Positions 30,020-37,754 of a stretch of DNA of 43,817 nucleotides are shown here, one piece after another. How positions within the stretch are numbered: position 1 is the first letter of the stretch; each line of letters opens with the position of its first letter. Source of the stretch: a virus; the IMG/VR virus record IMGVR_UViG_3300037838_000157, positions 1-43,817 of that record; one strand, given 5' to 3'. The position numbers and the translations under genes are program-made. The notes below the pieces were generated by a model. That model had not been told where the DNA came from. It did no database searches and saw only the letters and a program-made list of their open reading frames with translations.

Positions 30020-30639
30020 TGTTGGACAATCAATATTTCAAGAAATACCTTGCTGATAGAGAAGTGGATCTAGGTCAGCACCTAGCAGTGGAGAAGCACT
30101 GCACACTTGAAATAGATTCCAACGAATTTGAAGCATTCGCAAACACACACAGAGACGAGGCGACTACAAAATCGTGGCATCCAAGACCCTTCTTAAGTGA
30201 CATGGGCAACGAACAGGCCATCAATGCCAATTGGATAGGTTACAACAAACACAACACTTCCGAATCAAATTGGGGTCTCGAAGACAAGCACAATCAAATT
30301 CTGAGGGAAATGGTAGGTAGGCATAACTTCGAAGCACTAAATTTGGATTATGAAAAAGTACTTGTGAGACTACTAGAGTACATGCCAGGACATAGTTTGC
30401 CTCTTCACAGCGATGGACTGGAGGGTTTCAAAAAACTCTACGGAGAAGCACAGCCTACAAGATTCTTTGTGGCAGTGAGTGAATGGGACTGGGGACATGT
30501 TCTACAAGTACACGACAACGTCATAGCAAATTGGTCCCCGGGCGACGCATACATCATCCCTCCTAATGTTTTCCACACAAGTGCAAACTTCGGTATAGCA
30601 CCCAAGTACACACTAACAATCACTGGTATAACAAAGTGA
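30019..30639 (+). CDS. 2OG-Fe(II) oxygenase-like protein
   Basis: A 206-residue protein: GHSLPLHSDGLEGF (H130, D132), FFVAVSEWDWGHVLQVHDNV, NWSPGDAYIIP, VFHTSANFGIAPKYTLTITG (H186, K196). It starts in the TAATG overlap and its end overlaps the GTG of the epimerase-like gene by 4 bp. The order of motifs equals the other members. Substrate unknown. Confidence 0.72.
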   Translation: MLDNQYFKKYLADREVDLGQHLAVEKHCTLEIDSNEFEAFANTHRDEATTKSWHPRPFLSDMGNEQAINANWIGYNKHNTSESNWGLEDKHNQILREMVGRHNFEALNLDYEKVLVRLLEYMPGHSLPLHSDGLEGFKKLYGEAQPTRFFVAVSEWDWGHVLQVHDNVIANWSPGDAYIIPPNVFHTSANFGIAPKYTLTITGITK

Positions 30640-31157
30640 CAGTAGCAGTCATAGGAGCAACAGGCACACTAGGTAAAAGTCTTATGCAGTTTCCTGACAC
30701 GGTGGCCTGCCCTGTGAGATTTGAAAATGCCGTTGATTACAAAGACTGGTTCGAAGACCATAAGGACGTGGACACAGTATGGCATGTGGCAAGGGCCTGT
30801 AGAAAGACAGGTGTGAGAAGAGATTTCAGCACATTCATGTTAGAACAAAATGCTATGAAAAAATTGTTAGACACAAGAGCGAAAGACTGCAGGTTTGTTT
30901 ACGCTTCTACAAAAGTAGTGTACGGGATCACAAGCAATGAAATAACTCCGTTATCGGCGGCCGTAACTGCAGAAGACTTTACTGATAGCAAAATAGGAAC
31001 TGTGAATTTTCCTGATTGGAAAGGTAATAGAGAAATCAACACAGGTAATCTAGGACACGGACATTTGATTTATGCCATGACCAAACTGGTCTGTGAGCAG
31101 TATATACAGGAAAAGTGTAGTAATCACAAGATTATTAGGATATGGGATATAGCCTAA
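30636..31157 (+). CDS. Short NAD-dependent epimerase/dehydratase-like protein (GTG start)
   Basis: A 173-residue extended-SDR-like protein: VAVIGATGTLGKSLMQFP (NAD-binding G-x-x-G-x-x-G), VDTVWHVARACRKTG, CRFVYASTKVVYGI (catalytic S/T strand with the V-Y-G), and GHLIYAMTKLVCEQYI (Y-x-x-x-K). Typical family members exceed 300 residues, so the substrate-binding C-terminal half is missing. It may be a shortened enzyme or a dimer component. Sits among oxygenase and aminotransferase genes, which favours sugar-nucleotide chemistry. Starts within the previous stop (GTGA). Confidence 0.72.
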   Translation: MTVAVIGATGTLGKSLMQFPDTVACPVRFENAVDYKDWFEDHKDVDTVWHVARACRKTGVRRDFSTFMLEQNAMKKLLDTRAKDCRFVYASTKVVYGITSNEITPLSAAVTAEDFTDSKIGTVNFPDWKGNREINTGNLGHGHLIYAMTKLVCEQYIQEKCSNHKIIRIWDIA

Positions 31158-31202
31158 CTAAATATCAATAGGAGTCAAATAAACCTTAAGGAGACACAAA
31201 CT

Positions 31203-31952
31203 ATGTACAAGTTTGAAACTACTACTAACAAAGACGGTGAGATTGAAAATGTAATCAACCACCAACCAGAGGGATACAATCCTCATACTGGTATCTATGC
31301 TTCTTCATACATTTTCCAAGGAGACTGGGAGAGTGAATTGAAAGCACTGAACTTCACAAAAAGAGGCGATAACTTTAAAGAAGTATCGAAGATCGACGCT
31401 ATGAAAGGCCAAGATTCTCAATACCTTTACAACTCTTTTAGAAGTGCAGACGGTAAAGATACTACACACGATCAACTACAAGAGTTCTGGAAAGAAGAAA
31501 ATCCAGCAGACTACAAAGACACTAACTCTAAACTTGCTTCACCACAACTGGCCGCTATATGTGACTGGTTTGAGGTTGAGAAAACTAGAATTAGAATCTT
31601 CCAACAACAACCAGGTGCTTACATGCAGATGCACACGGACTTTGACAATCAACGTGGAAATGAACACGGTGAGACTCTAAGGATTTTCGTGCAACTGACT
31701 GATCAACCGGGTGGTGCTTGGTACAGATTCAAGACTGCTGACTCGGAAGTAAGTATTAACTTACAAAAAGGACAGTTCTTGATTTTCAATCCAGATCATA
31801 CTGGACACCAAACTCAGAACTTGACTGAAGTACCAAGAAATGCTTTCATGCTTGTTGTTAAGAGAAATGCATGGTTAGATTCTTTAACGCAGAACGAAAC
31901 TATGACTTTCGTTGACACAAAAGAACTAGCACAAAAAGTAAAAGTTGCGTAA
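31203..31952 (+). CDS. 2OG-Fe(II) oxygenase, HTDFD type
   Basis: A 249-residue protein with an AAGGAG ribosome site and a TAAATA box 40 nt before the start. AYMQMHTDFDNQR holds H144 and D146; IFVQLTDQPGGAWYRF and LQKGQFLIFNPDHTGHQTQN give the metal His (H199 or H202) and R212 (VPRNAFML) the 2-oxoglutarate contact. It differs from the other group members in the C-terminal motif, so it is a more distant relative. T-rich codon choice differs from its neighbours, a hint of a separate origin. Confidence 0.75.
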   Translation: MYKFETTTNKDGEIENVINHQPEGYNPHTGIYASSYIFQGDWESELKALNFTKRGDNFKEVSKIDAMKGQDSQYLYNSFRSADGKDTTHDQLQEFWKEENPADYKDTNSKLASPQLAAICDWFEVEKTRIRIFQQQPGAYMQMHTDFDNQRGNEHGETLRIFVQLTDQPGGAWYRFKTADSEVSINLQKGQFLIFNPDHTGHQTQNLTEVPRNAFMLVVKRNAWLDSLTQNETMTFVDTKELAQKVKVA

Positions 31953-31960
31953 TTAACGCT

Positions 31961-31989
31961 TTACATCTCTATAGCGGTATTATATAATA
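31961..31989 (+). promoter_or_regulatory. Sigma-70-type promoter (TTTACA – 17 nt – TATAAT)
   Basis: TTTACA at 31961–31966, 17-nt spacer, consensus TATAAT at 31984–31989. A near-perfect palindrome overlaps the spacer, the -10 and the start region. The mRNA would begin around 31996, about 7 nt before the ATG at 32003. Confidence 0.7.
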
Positions 31990-31999
31990 TCGCTATAGT
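31970..31999. repeat. 30-bp palindrome over the promoter (operator-like)
   Basis: Arms CTATAGCGGTATTAT and ATAATATCGCTATAG abut with no loop and pair at 14 of 15 positions (the last can be G·U in RNA). There is no T-run, so a terminator is unlikely. Covering the -10, it looks like a dimeric-repressor site. Confidence 0.7.
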
Positions 32000-32002
32000 A
32001 CA

Positions 32003-33097
32003 ATGCCATTCCATCAAAATTATAAATCCGGAGACAAAGTATTCTACAATTTGTTTCAGGCTCTAGACCATTCAAAACAAACAGGACATCATGTTCACTA
32101 TGAGTTTGACAAGCAATTCATAGAATCCATAAGTGGTCTGGAAAAACCTAAAAATATTTCAAATCAAGTGATCCCGGATCTGATGATCAAAGGTCTCAAA
32201 CAAATACGTGAAAAGAATAGTAAGGTAAGACTAGCACTAGGTGGAGGTACTGATTCCTGGACAATGCTGAAACTTTGTATTGAAAACGATATCTACTTGG
32301 ATGAAGTAGTATCTGGACTCGTATCTTTTTCTGGCAATGTTCGTGCGGACTTAGAATATCTACCAGCGATCAAGTACGCCAGACAGCACCAAGGAAATCA
32401 AATAGGTGTTGTGAAAACCATATCACCCACAAAAGAAAGTCTTAATTTTATTGACGATCCAGAATGGTTCAAAAAGATCGGAGGATGCCTGTTGCCAATT
32501 CGTCCTTTCTTCACCCAACTGGGAGAATCATTAATGAATACAGACTCCGATTTTGCAAACATAACAGGGTTGGAGAAACCCACAGTATTGGTTAAAGACG
32601 GTAAGCCTTACTTTGCCCAAATGGATGTAAAAGCCATTGGGGAATGGATGCACATAAAAAATCATTATCCTTTATTTTACGACAAGGACAATCCTGAACT
32701 GACCGTAGCAATGGCATACGCTTTCATTGATTCTCTTCCTGACCTAACACAGGACGGCGTATATGAATATGAATCAATTAAAGAAATAAAAATTAAAAAT
32801 AAGATTTTAGATTTGTTTGGTACAAAGGTGGATAAAGCATGGCTGAATTATCACTTCCTAGGCAAAGCAACGTTCAACCTGAACAGCAAGGCCCGGCACT
32901 TCATAAAGGAATTGCCAAAGATAGGTATACACGACTACATCGACAAATGGTATGATTCCATGAAGGTCATACACGAACTGTACAAAGATGTTCCATATGG
33001 CACAGAATCAGACGGGAAGAACGTAAAGCCAATGGGAAGGTTCTGTCAGATGATTCCAATCTTGTCCGACGGGTTCGGATATGAGGATAAATCATAA
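32003..33097 (+). CDS. PP-loop ATP-pyrophosphatase-type protein
   Basis: A 364-residue protein. VRLALGGGTDSWTMLKLCIE (about residues 74–93) is a variant of the PP-loop S-G-G-x-D-S motif that binds ATP in asparagine synthetases, tRNA-thiolases and QueC-like enzymes; here it is G-G-G-T-D-S. Later parts contain Trp, His and Tyr-rich segments and no glutaminase domain, so an adenylating/amide-forming or thiol-transfer step is the best inference. Palindrome-controlled promoter. It ends 1 bp before the next oxygenase gene. Could act on the same substrate as the neighbouring DegT and oxygenase genes. Confidence 0.6.
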   Translation: MPFHQNYKSGDKVFYNLFQALDHSKQTGHHVHYEFDKQFIESISGLEKPKNISNQVIPDLMIKGLKQIREKNSKVRLALGGGTDSWTMLKLCIENDIYLDEVVSGLVSFSGNVRADLEYLPAIKYARQHQGNQIGVVKTISPTKESLNFIDDPEWFKKIGGCLLPIRPFFTQLGESLMNTDSDFANITGLEKPTVLVKDGKPYFAQMDVKAIGEWMHIKNHYPLFYDKDNPELTVAMAYAFIDSLPDLTQDGVYEYESIKEIKIKNKILDLFGTKVDKAWLNYHFLGKATFNLNSKARHFIKELPKIGIHDYIDKWYDSMKVIHELYKDVPYGTESDGKNVKPMGRFCQMIPILSDGFGYEDKS

Positions 33098-33098
33098 T

Positions 33099-33779
33099 AT
33101 GAGAAAAGAACATTACACAAAATTAATCAAAGATGAAAAGTGGAAATGGGCAAAGGAGCATTTTGATGCTCTCAATACCTATGTGCCAAAAAAACTGACT
33201 AAAGTTGATGTCGACCCAGAGGAATGGATAAAATTTTCAATGGACTACTTTAATGACGCTAATCAGAGCTACATAGGATTCAAATCGAACTGTGATGATT
33301 TTACCTGTAAATTAACAAACCTCCATGCGGACTTAGGCAGAAACGTGCATAATAGTTTTGGATTGAACTATGGCATTAACGGTGAAACCAATCAAAAAAT
33401 GATTGACATGTTTGGTAAAAACAATCTTGGCCTAGTTAACCTAAGGCCAGACTTCTTATTTTTTAATCTATTTGTAAAACTGCCAGGTCATGGGGTAACA
33501 TGGCACGTAGATACCAATGGAGCATTCATGAAAATGTTCAGTAAAGAATTACAGATCAATAAGGAAACACAAATGTGCCAACACGGTCAAATCAAAAGAC
33601 TTTGGTTCCCTGTCACTGATTGGGATAACGGTCATATATTCCAAATATCAGAGACTGTTATAGCCAATTGGCAACCCGGAGATGTATATGAAATTCCTCA
33701 CGGTATGGGTCATTGCAGTTCCAACGCTGGTTATGTACCACAGATGACCGTTTCACTCACAGGTATCATCAATGATTAA
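33099..33779 (+). CDS. 2OG-Fe(II) oxygenase-like protein (Q-type), duplicate of 27547
   Basis: A 226-residue paralogue of 27547–28227, aligned along the whole length: RKEHYTKLIKDEKWKWAKEH at the start, H136 and D138 in TWHVDTNG, WFPVTDWDNGHIFQISE, GMGHCSSNAGYVPQMTVSLTG with H205. Gln replaces the Lys/Arg at the 2-oxoglutarate-binding position as in its twin. Starting at 33099 (MRKEHYTK) matches the twin's start. Its end overlaps the second DegT gene by 8 bp, as the oxygenase–DegT pair at 25744/26476 does. Confidence 0.72.
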   Translation: MRKEHYTKLIKDEKWKWAKEHFDALNTYVPKKLTKVDVDPEEWIKFSMDYFNDANQSYIGFKSNCDDFTCKLTNLHADLGRNVHNSFGLNYGINGETNQKMIDMFGKNNLGLVNLRPDFLFFNLFVKLPGHGVTWHVDTNGAFMKMFSKELQINKETQMCQHGQIKRLWFPVTDWDNGHIFQISETVIANWQPGDVYEIPHGMGHCSSNAGYVPQMTVSLTGIIND

Positions 33780-34824
33780 GTACGGAAATGTAGCAAGATT
33801 TTTCCAAGACATCAAAGAAGAATACATCAGTTGTATTGAAAAAACAGCAGAATCTGAAATAATGTTTAATGGTCCTTACACAAAGGAAGTTGAACAAAGG
33901 TTAGAAAAAATTACCGGTAGAAAGGCATTACTAGTGACCAGCGGTTCGGCCGCTATGACGTTGGTACTACGACACCTAGAGATTGGTCCTGGAGACGAAG
34001 TGATTACCATAAATTATGGACCGCCTGCAGTTGTTGGACCAATTACATTCTCTGGAGCGAAACCGGTGTTTGTTGATGTAGACAGTCACGGATCCATGGA
34101 CTGCAAATTACTTCCTCAGGCCTTAACACAAAAAACCAAGGCGGTTGTGGCAGTAGGACTTTACGGTGATGTTCATGATCATGATCTAGTAAAAACATTC
34201 TGTGATAAACACAAATTACATTACATAAATGATGCTAATCAAAGTTGTTTTGCCAAATACAAAGGTATCGATAGTTGCTGTCTGGGTGACTTCACAACAG
34301 TAGGATTCGCTGATAACAAACCAATACCAACATTATCTACATATGGTGCGATAATGTGTGACACAGAAGAACAAAAACAAAAGTTGAATAGAATGAGAAA
34401 ACATGGTAAACCTTACAGGCTAGAGCCCTTGACGGGTACTGGACTTAATGCATGGCCTGATGAACATAGATCAATACAATGCAAACTATCCATGGATCGT
34501 TTTGATAACTGGCAAATACGAAGGCACCATATTGCGAAATACTATTACGATAATTTGAATGATACCAGAAAGAGCCCGGAGTACAGTGAGTGGAACACCC
34601 ACAAGTTTGTTGTATTCTTTGACGATAAACTGAAAGCACAAAGAGAATTGCTTGATCTCGGTATTGAAACTGTGCCACACTATACAGAAAGTTATGGTGG
34701 AGGTGATTACAAAAATACCATGCACTATGTCAAACACGCTTTGAGCATACCATTGAATCCATATATCTCTGATTCTGAAGCAGAGCACATTGTTGATATG
34801 GTAAAAAAACTCCAAGATCATTGA
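33772..34824 (+). CDS. DegT/DnrJ/EryC1-type PLP-dependent aminotransferase, second copy
   Basis: A 350-residue aminotransferase: LLVTSGSAAMTLVLRHL, DEVITINYGPPAVVGPIT, VVAVGLYGDVHDHDLV, HYINDANQSCFAKY (PLP Asp), VGFADNKPIPTLSTYGAIM with the Lys. It shares the NKPIPT motif with 26476–27534 but is only moderately similar elsewhere. Overlaps the preceding oxygenase gene by 8 bp, repeating the oxygenase+DegT pair. Likely transfers an amino group to a keto-sugar. Confidence 0.85.
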   Translation: MIKYGNVARFFQDIKEEYISCIEKTAESEIMFNGPYTKEVEQRLEKITGRKALLVTSGSAAMTLVLRHLEIGPGDEVITINYGPPAVVGPITFSGAKPVFVDVDSHGSMDCKLLPQALTQKTKAVVAVGLYGDVHDHDLVKTFCDKHKLHYINDANQSCFAKYKGIDSCCLGDFTTVGFADNKPIPTLSTYGAIMCDTEEQKQKLNRMRKHGKPYRLEPLTGTGLNAWPDEHRSIQCKLSMDRFDNWQIRRHHIAKYYYDNLNDTRKSPEYSEWNTHKFVVFFDDKLKAQRELLDLGIETVPHYTESYGGGDYKNTMHYVKHALSIPLNPYISDSEAEHIVDMVKKLQDH

Positions 34825-34838
34825 TATTTTTCACCTGG

Positions 34839-34867
34839 TTGACGGTTATACCATTACCATGTATAAT
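34839..34867 (+). promoter_or_regulatory. Sigma-70-type promoter (TTGACG – 17 nt – TATAAT)
   Basis: TTGACG at 34839–34844, 17 nt, TATAAT at 34862–34867. It overlaps the region just after the DegT stop and precedes the ribosome site AAAGGAG of 34893. Confidence 0.75.
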
Positions 34868-34892
34868 AGTGGTAACAAAGGAGAGAAAGAAA

Positions 34893-35246
34893 ATGTACAA
34901 ATGTTCAGCAAAAGCAAGTTTGGTAGTAGATCAGATTAGATCTAGATGCCAAGAAGACACACAGACCAACAACAAGTGGAGAGGTAGATCAGGAAACTAC
35001 ATGTACATCATGGGCAGAGAAAATGCCGATGGTAAGGCTACAGGCGTAGTACACAAGATCGCTGATGACGGATCTCACAAGTTGTGTGGTTCATTCAAGA
35101 TCATGAGTGATGGTATCATAACAAGGTTCACAGGCCTATCGAAAGCGGACTGGAACAATGCTATGAGAAATGCAGAAGCCGAGTACAAAGCGAAGTACGA
35201 AGCAGAAACAACAGAACCAGCAACAGAACAAAAAGTTGCAGTGTAA
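34893..35246 (+). CDS. Small early hypothetical protein
   Basis: A 117-residue protein starting at ATG 34893 (MYKCSAKASLVVDQI) with AAAGGAG upstream. Earlier start codons in the frame lie within the promoter. The middle (YIMGRENADGKATGVVHKIA, CGSFKIMSDGIITRFTGL) is beta-rich; the C-terminus is charged and helical. No membrane span or recognised motif. Confidence 0.6.
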   Translation: MYKCSAKASLVVDQIRSRCQEDTQTNNKWRGRSGNYMYIMGRENADGKATGVVHKIADDGSHKLCGSFKIMSDGIITRFTGLSKADWNNAMRNAEAEYKAKYEAETTEPATEQKVAV

Positions 35247-35252
35247 ATTGAC

Positions 35253-35333
35253 GATGCGTATCAAGTCAAGTGGGCTCGAGTTCCCTAGTGCTAGAGATAA
35301 GCCAATTTATAAAAATCTCGGCCCACACGCATC
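35253..35333 (+). ncRNA. Candidate structured RNA with long base-paired arms
   Basis: GATGCGT (35253–35259) pairs with ACGCATC (35327–35333). Inside, GTGGGC-T-CGAG (35270–35280) pairs with CTCG-GCCCAC (35317–35326) with a single bulged T. Together about 17 pairs enclose a 36-nt loop, and a 10-nt bulge (ATCAAGTCAA) lies between the two stems. It ends 8 nt before the start of the glucosaminidase, so it may be a leader element or a free RNA. It is not an obvious terminator (no T-run). I do not recognise the class. Confidence 0.5.
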
Positions 35334-35341
35334 TTTGACAC

Positions 35342-35986
35342 ATGGTGAAAAGATATCTTAGAAGATTCATATACTTCTGTGTAGCGGTTGCATTCGTGAT
35401 CGCAGGCGCCTGGGTTGCCGGGACGTTCAATCCAAACGATTACACAGTGCAAAAGATCGAGGACGAGTCCCACAAGAAAGAGATGCGGATAATTGAAGAA
35501 CTTGGTTTGAAAGAACCAGAGTTTGAATTCTCGGACAAAGTTTCCTTTATAAATGCCACATCCACGTGTGTTTCATATCTAAATTGGACCACGGACAAAG
35601 ATAAGAGGGTGCCGATCAGTATTATTATAGCAATGGCCGGCATAGAGAGTGCATGGGGCACAAGTAGGTTCGCCACAGAAGGCAATGCACTATTTGGTGT
35701 GAGGACATGGAGTCTAGATAAGGTACCACACATGAAAGCACTGGGCAATCCAGATGCCAGTTGGGGAGTCAAGAAGTACAAGACAAAGTGTGAATCGATC
35801 AAGGACATGATAAGGATCTTGAACACACATCCTGCCTATGAAAAATTTAGAGTTGAGAGAGAAGCACAACTGGAAACAGGTACATGGGACTACCGTGAAC
35901 TGTTGTCAGGAATGACTGCTTGGAGTACTAACCCGGATTACAAAAAAATAATACTACAAACCATAGTTGACAATAAATTACCTTAA
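35342..35986 (+). CDS. Membrane-anchored glucosaminidase-type peptidoglycan hydrolase
   Basis: A 214-residue protein. Residues 8–26 form a transmembrane/signal-anchor segment (YFCVAVAFVIAGAWVAG). The rest matches glucosaminidase/Bax/LYZ2-type enzymes: PISIIIAMAGIESAWGTSRF with the catalytic Glu, ATEGNALFGVRTW, and a C-terminal MTAWSTNPDYKKIILQTI. It cuts glycan strands in the cell wall and is a likely endolysin or spanin-independent signal-anchor lysin; as it has a hydrophobic N-terminus it may reach the periplasm by itself. No dedicated holin is nearby, though small membrane proteins are at 36363 and 36688. Confidence 0.85.
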   Translation: MVKRYLRRFIYFCVAVAFVIAGAWVAGTFNPNDYTVQKIEDESHKKEMRIIEELGLKEPEFEFSDKVSFINATSTCVSYLNWTTDKDKRVPISIIIAMAGIESAWGTSRFATEGNALFGVRTWSLDKVPHMKALGNPDASWGVKKYKTKCESIKDMIRILNTHPAYEKFRVEREAQLETGTWDYRELLSGMTAWSTNPDYKKIILQTIVDNKLP

Positions 35987-36000
35987 CAGTATAATAAACT

Positions 36001-36363
36001 ATGGGATTCATACAAATGAAACTGCCTAAAAGAATCAAGCACAAGATCGAGAACTCTCGTAGGAACAGACAAGCACAGGCCAATCATGAGGAATGGTTAG
36101 CATCGCAGGGCCTAGACACATACACATTGAAGAAGAACACAAGGAAATTCACAGGCTACGACATACCTGAATACACGCCAGACCCAAATCAACCCAAGTG
36201 CGGTGACAAGATACCCGTGAACGGTGGTAACAAAAGAGAAGAGATGAAGTACTCCGGAGAACGTAAGTTGTTGGGCATAGGCATGATGCACAAGAGCAAT
36301 CTTGTTCCTGTGTGGGACGAAGAAGGTGCTAAAGAGATCACTGCCATGAAAGGCAACAAGTAA
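36001..36363 (+). CDS. Small basic hypothetical protein
   Basis: A 120-residue protein: basic N-terminus (LPKRIKHKIENSRRNRQAQA), middle with YDIPEYTPDPNQPKCGD, KREEMKYSGERKLLGIGMMH. Start at 36001; MKLPKR (36016) is an alternative. I recall similar small proteins in T4-like cyanophages but cannot name a function. Its TAA overlaps the next ATG. Confidence 0.6.
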   Translation: MGFIQMKLPKRIKHKIENSRRNRQAQANHEEWLASQGLDTYTLKKNTRKFTGYDIPEYTPDPNQPKCGDKIPVNGGNKREEMKYSGERKLLGIGMMHKSNLVPVWDEEGAKEITAMKGNK

Positions 36364-36608
36364 TGAAGATCAGGTATTATCAAAAGATCGACGGATGGAG
36401 ATGGTTAGGTTTCATACTTGCCATGGTCAGTGCATTCACCTTGAGTGGTGGTAATCCTGACGTCCAATGGCTAGGATGGGCAGTGGCACTGATATCTTGT
36501 AGCATCTGGATATGGATGGGCATAAAAGACAAGGACACACCTAGGGCATTGATGGAACTTATGTACCTGCTACTGGCTGTCAGAGGCGTATTCAATTGGA
36601 TATCATAA
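36363..36608 (+). CDS. Three-span small membrane protein
   Basis: An 81-residue protein with three hydrophobic stretches (about residues 12–28, 33–51 and 60–77) and a short charged stretch between the second and third. WLGFILAMVSAFTLSGG, then WLGWAVALISCSIWIWMGI, ELMYLLLAVRGVFNW. Overlaps the preceding gene by one base (TAATG). A transport or holin-like role is possible. Confidence 0.65.
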   Translation: MKIRYYQKIDGWRWLGFILAMVSAFTLSGGNPDVQWLGWAVALISCSIWIWMGIKDKDTPRALMELMYLLLAVRGVFNWIS

Positions 36609-36653
36609 CAAAAAATCTAGCAAAATCAACACTTCTAGCAAGATCAACCCTGG

Positions 36654-36681
36654 TTGACGTATTTGGAAAATGTGCTATAAT
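36654..36681 (+). promoter_or_regulatory. Sigma-70-type promoter (TTGACG – 16 nt – TATAAT)
   Basis: TTGACG at 36654–36659, 16 nt, TATAAT at 36676–36681. The ATG at 36688 is 6 nt after it, so the mRNA would be almost leaderless. It heads the exported-protein set 36688–38169. Confidence 0.75.
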
Positions 36682-36687
36682 TGTTTT

Positions 36688-36831
36688 ATGATTAGACTAA
36701 TAATACTATTTGCAATCTTCCTAGCGGTATATCCGATGATAGGAGAAGGTTGGGCGTCATTTAGCAATGACTTTAATATTGCTGGTGTGTCTAACTTTGT
36801 ATCAGAGCAGATTGCAAAATTTAAACAATAA
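36688..36831 (+). CDS. 47-residue single-span or exported microprotein
   Basis: MIRLIILFAIFLAVYPMIG followed by EGWASFSNDFN and VSNFVSEQIAKFKQ: a hydrophobic N-terminal helix and an amphipathic tail. It lies directly after the sigma-70 promoter, and the next gene begins 7 bp after its stop. Too short for domain calls. Could be a membrane peptide or a secreted one. Confidence 0.5.
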   Translation: MIRLIILFAIFLAVYPMIGEGWASFSNDFNIAGVSNFVSEQIAKFKQ

Positions 36832-36838
36832 GGACAAC

Positions 36839-37393
36839 ATGAAAAACATAAGCAAACTATTTCTTATACTTTTCGCAGGTTTACTTGTTGCACAGTGTTC
36901 TACATATTCGATGAAGTCGGACATGACAAAGAACGGTGTAATAAACAAAACTCCGAAATGGTATGTGAAATACCCACACACAACTAGAAAACATTATCAA
37001 GAGGCGGCATCGTCTGTTTCTCCTGACCTTGAGTTGGCTGTGAAGAAGGCTACACTATTGGCAAAGGCCAAATTGGCTGATAGGATTAACGGTGAGATGA
37101 ACAACAGATCTACTATCAAGAAAGACGAAGCGGGTACTAACGAGTCAATGACTGTGACTGCAGGTGCTCAGGATATTGTTGTGAATGTTATCAATGACAC
37201 ATTGGTTCGACACTACGAAGTTGATAAGCAAGTGATCTACACTACTAAAAACAAATCATACAGAGTATATGTTATGGTTAGATTAGGTAGAGACCATGTT
37301 GATGCTATCGTGTCTGAACTTAAACAACAGAAACTAGCAAAGACTATTGACACTACTTCGATAGACGAAGCGGCAGAAAAAGTATTGAACTAG
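36839..37393 (+). CDS. Putative lipoprotein, LPP20-like
   Basis: A 184-residue protein. Start at ATG 36839 (MKNISKLFLILFAGLLVAQC): a signal peptide ending in LLVAQC, a lipobox with Gln just before Cys (uncommon). Downstream, PKWYVKYPHT, SPDLELAVKKATLLAKAKLA, NDTLVRHYEVDKQVIYTTKN and SYRVYVMVRLG follow the order of the LPP20 family (W-Y...A-x3-A-x3-L-A...Y-V-x-V-x-L). Likely anchored in an outer or inner membrane of the infected cell. Earlier in-frame start codons would place a second hydrophobic stretch and overlap 36688. Part of an export cassette. Confidence 0.65.
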   Translation: MKNISKLFLILFAGLLVAQCSTYSMKSDMTKNGVINKTPKWYVKYPHTTRKHYQEAASSVSPDLELAVKKATLLAKAKLADRINGEMNNRSTIKKDEAGTNESMTVTAGAQDIVVNVINDTLVRHYEVDKQVIYTTKNKSYRVYVMVRLGRDHVDAIVSELKQQKLAKTIDTTSIDEAAEKVLN

Positions 37394-37397
37394 GGCC

Positions 37398-37754
37398 ATG
37401 AGAAAGATTTATTATCTTATCGCCCTACTGTTCCTCACATTGGGATTAATTATATTCTCAACGACTGCTGATGCAGGCGGACCGTGGGACAACCAATATT
37501 GCGATGTTGAAGTTACAAAAATAAAAGTTATCGACCAACAGGGCAACGTGGTAGAAAATCTCACAGAAGAGAAGTTGGTGTGCAATGACGGAGCAAGTGA
37601 TTTCCTACACGACATGGGCATCGCTGAATCATGTGAGATGTACACTTGGGATATGCCAGTCGGAGAAGTAGTAATAACACAGAGGCAGATCGCCTGTAAA
37701 AAGATAGATGGGTCAGGATATGAGATTGTTCAAGGTTATCACAGTATTGATTAG
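37398..37754 (+). CDS. Secreted Cys-containing hypothetical protein
   Basis: A 118-residue protein, MRKIYYLIALLFLTLGLII, then FSTTADAGGPWDNQYC: a signal peptide with likely cleavage after ADA. The mature protein has Cys near CDVEVTKIK, KLVCNDG, ESCEMYTW and QIACKKID, consistent with two disulfides. The next gene overlaps by 35 bp. Function not known. Confidence 0.65.
   Translation: MRKIYYLIALLFLTLGLIIFSTTADAGGPWDNQYCDVEVTKIKVIDQQGNVVENLTEEKLVCNDGASDFLHDMGIAESCEMYTWDMPVGEVVITQRQIACKKIDGSGYEIVQGYHSID

Noticed and set aside
36767-36838. Longer start for the lipoprotein gene
   Set aside because: It would overlap the small gene 36688–36831 and put a second hydrophobic run before a normal lipoprotein signal peptide starting at 36839.
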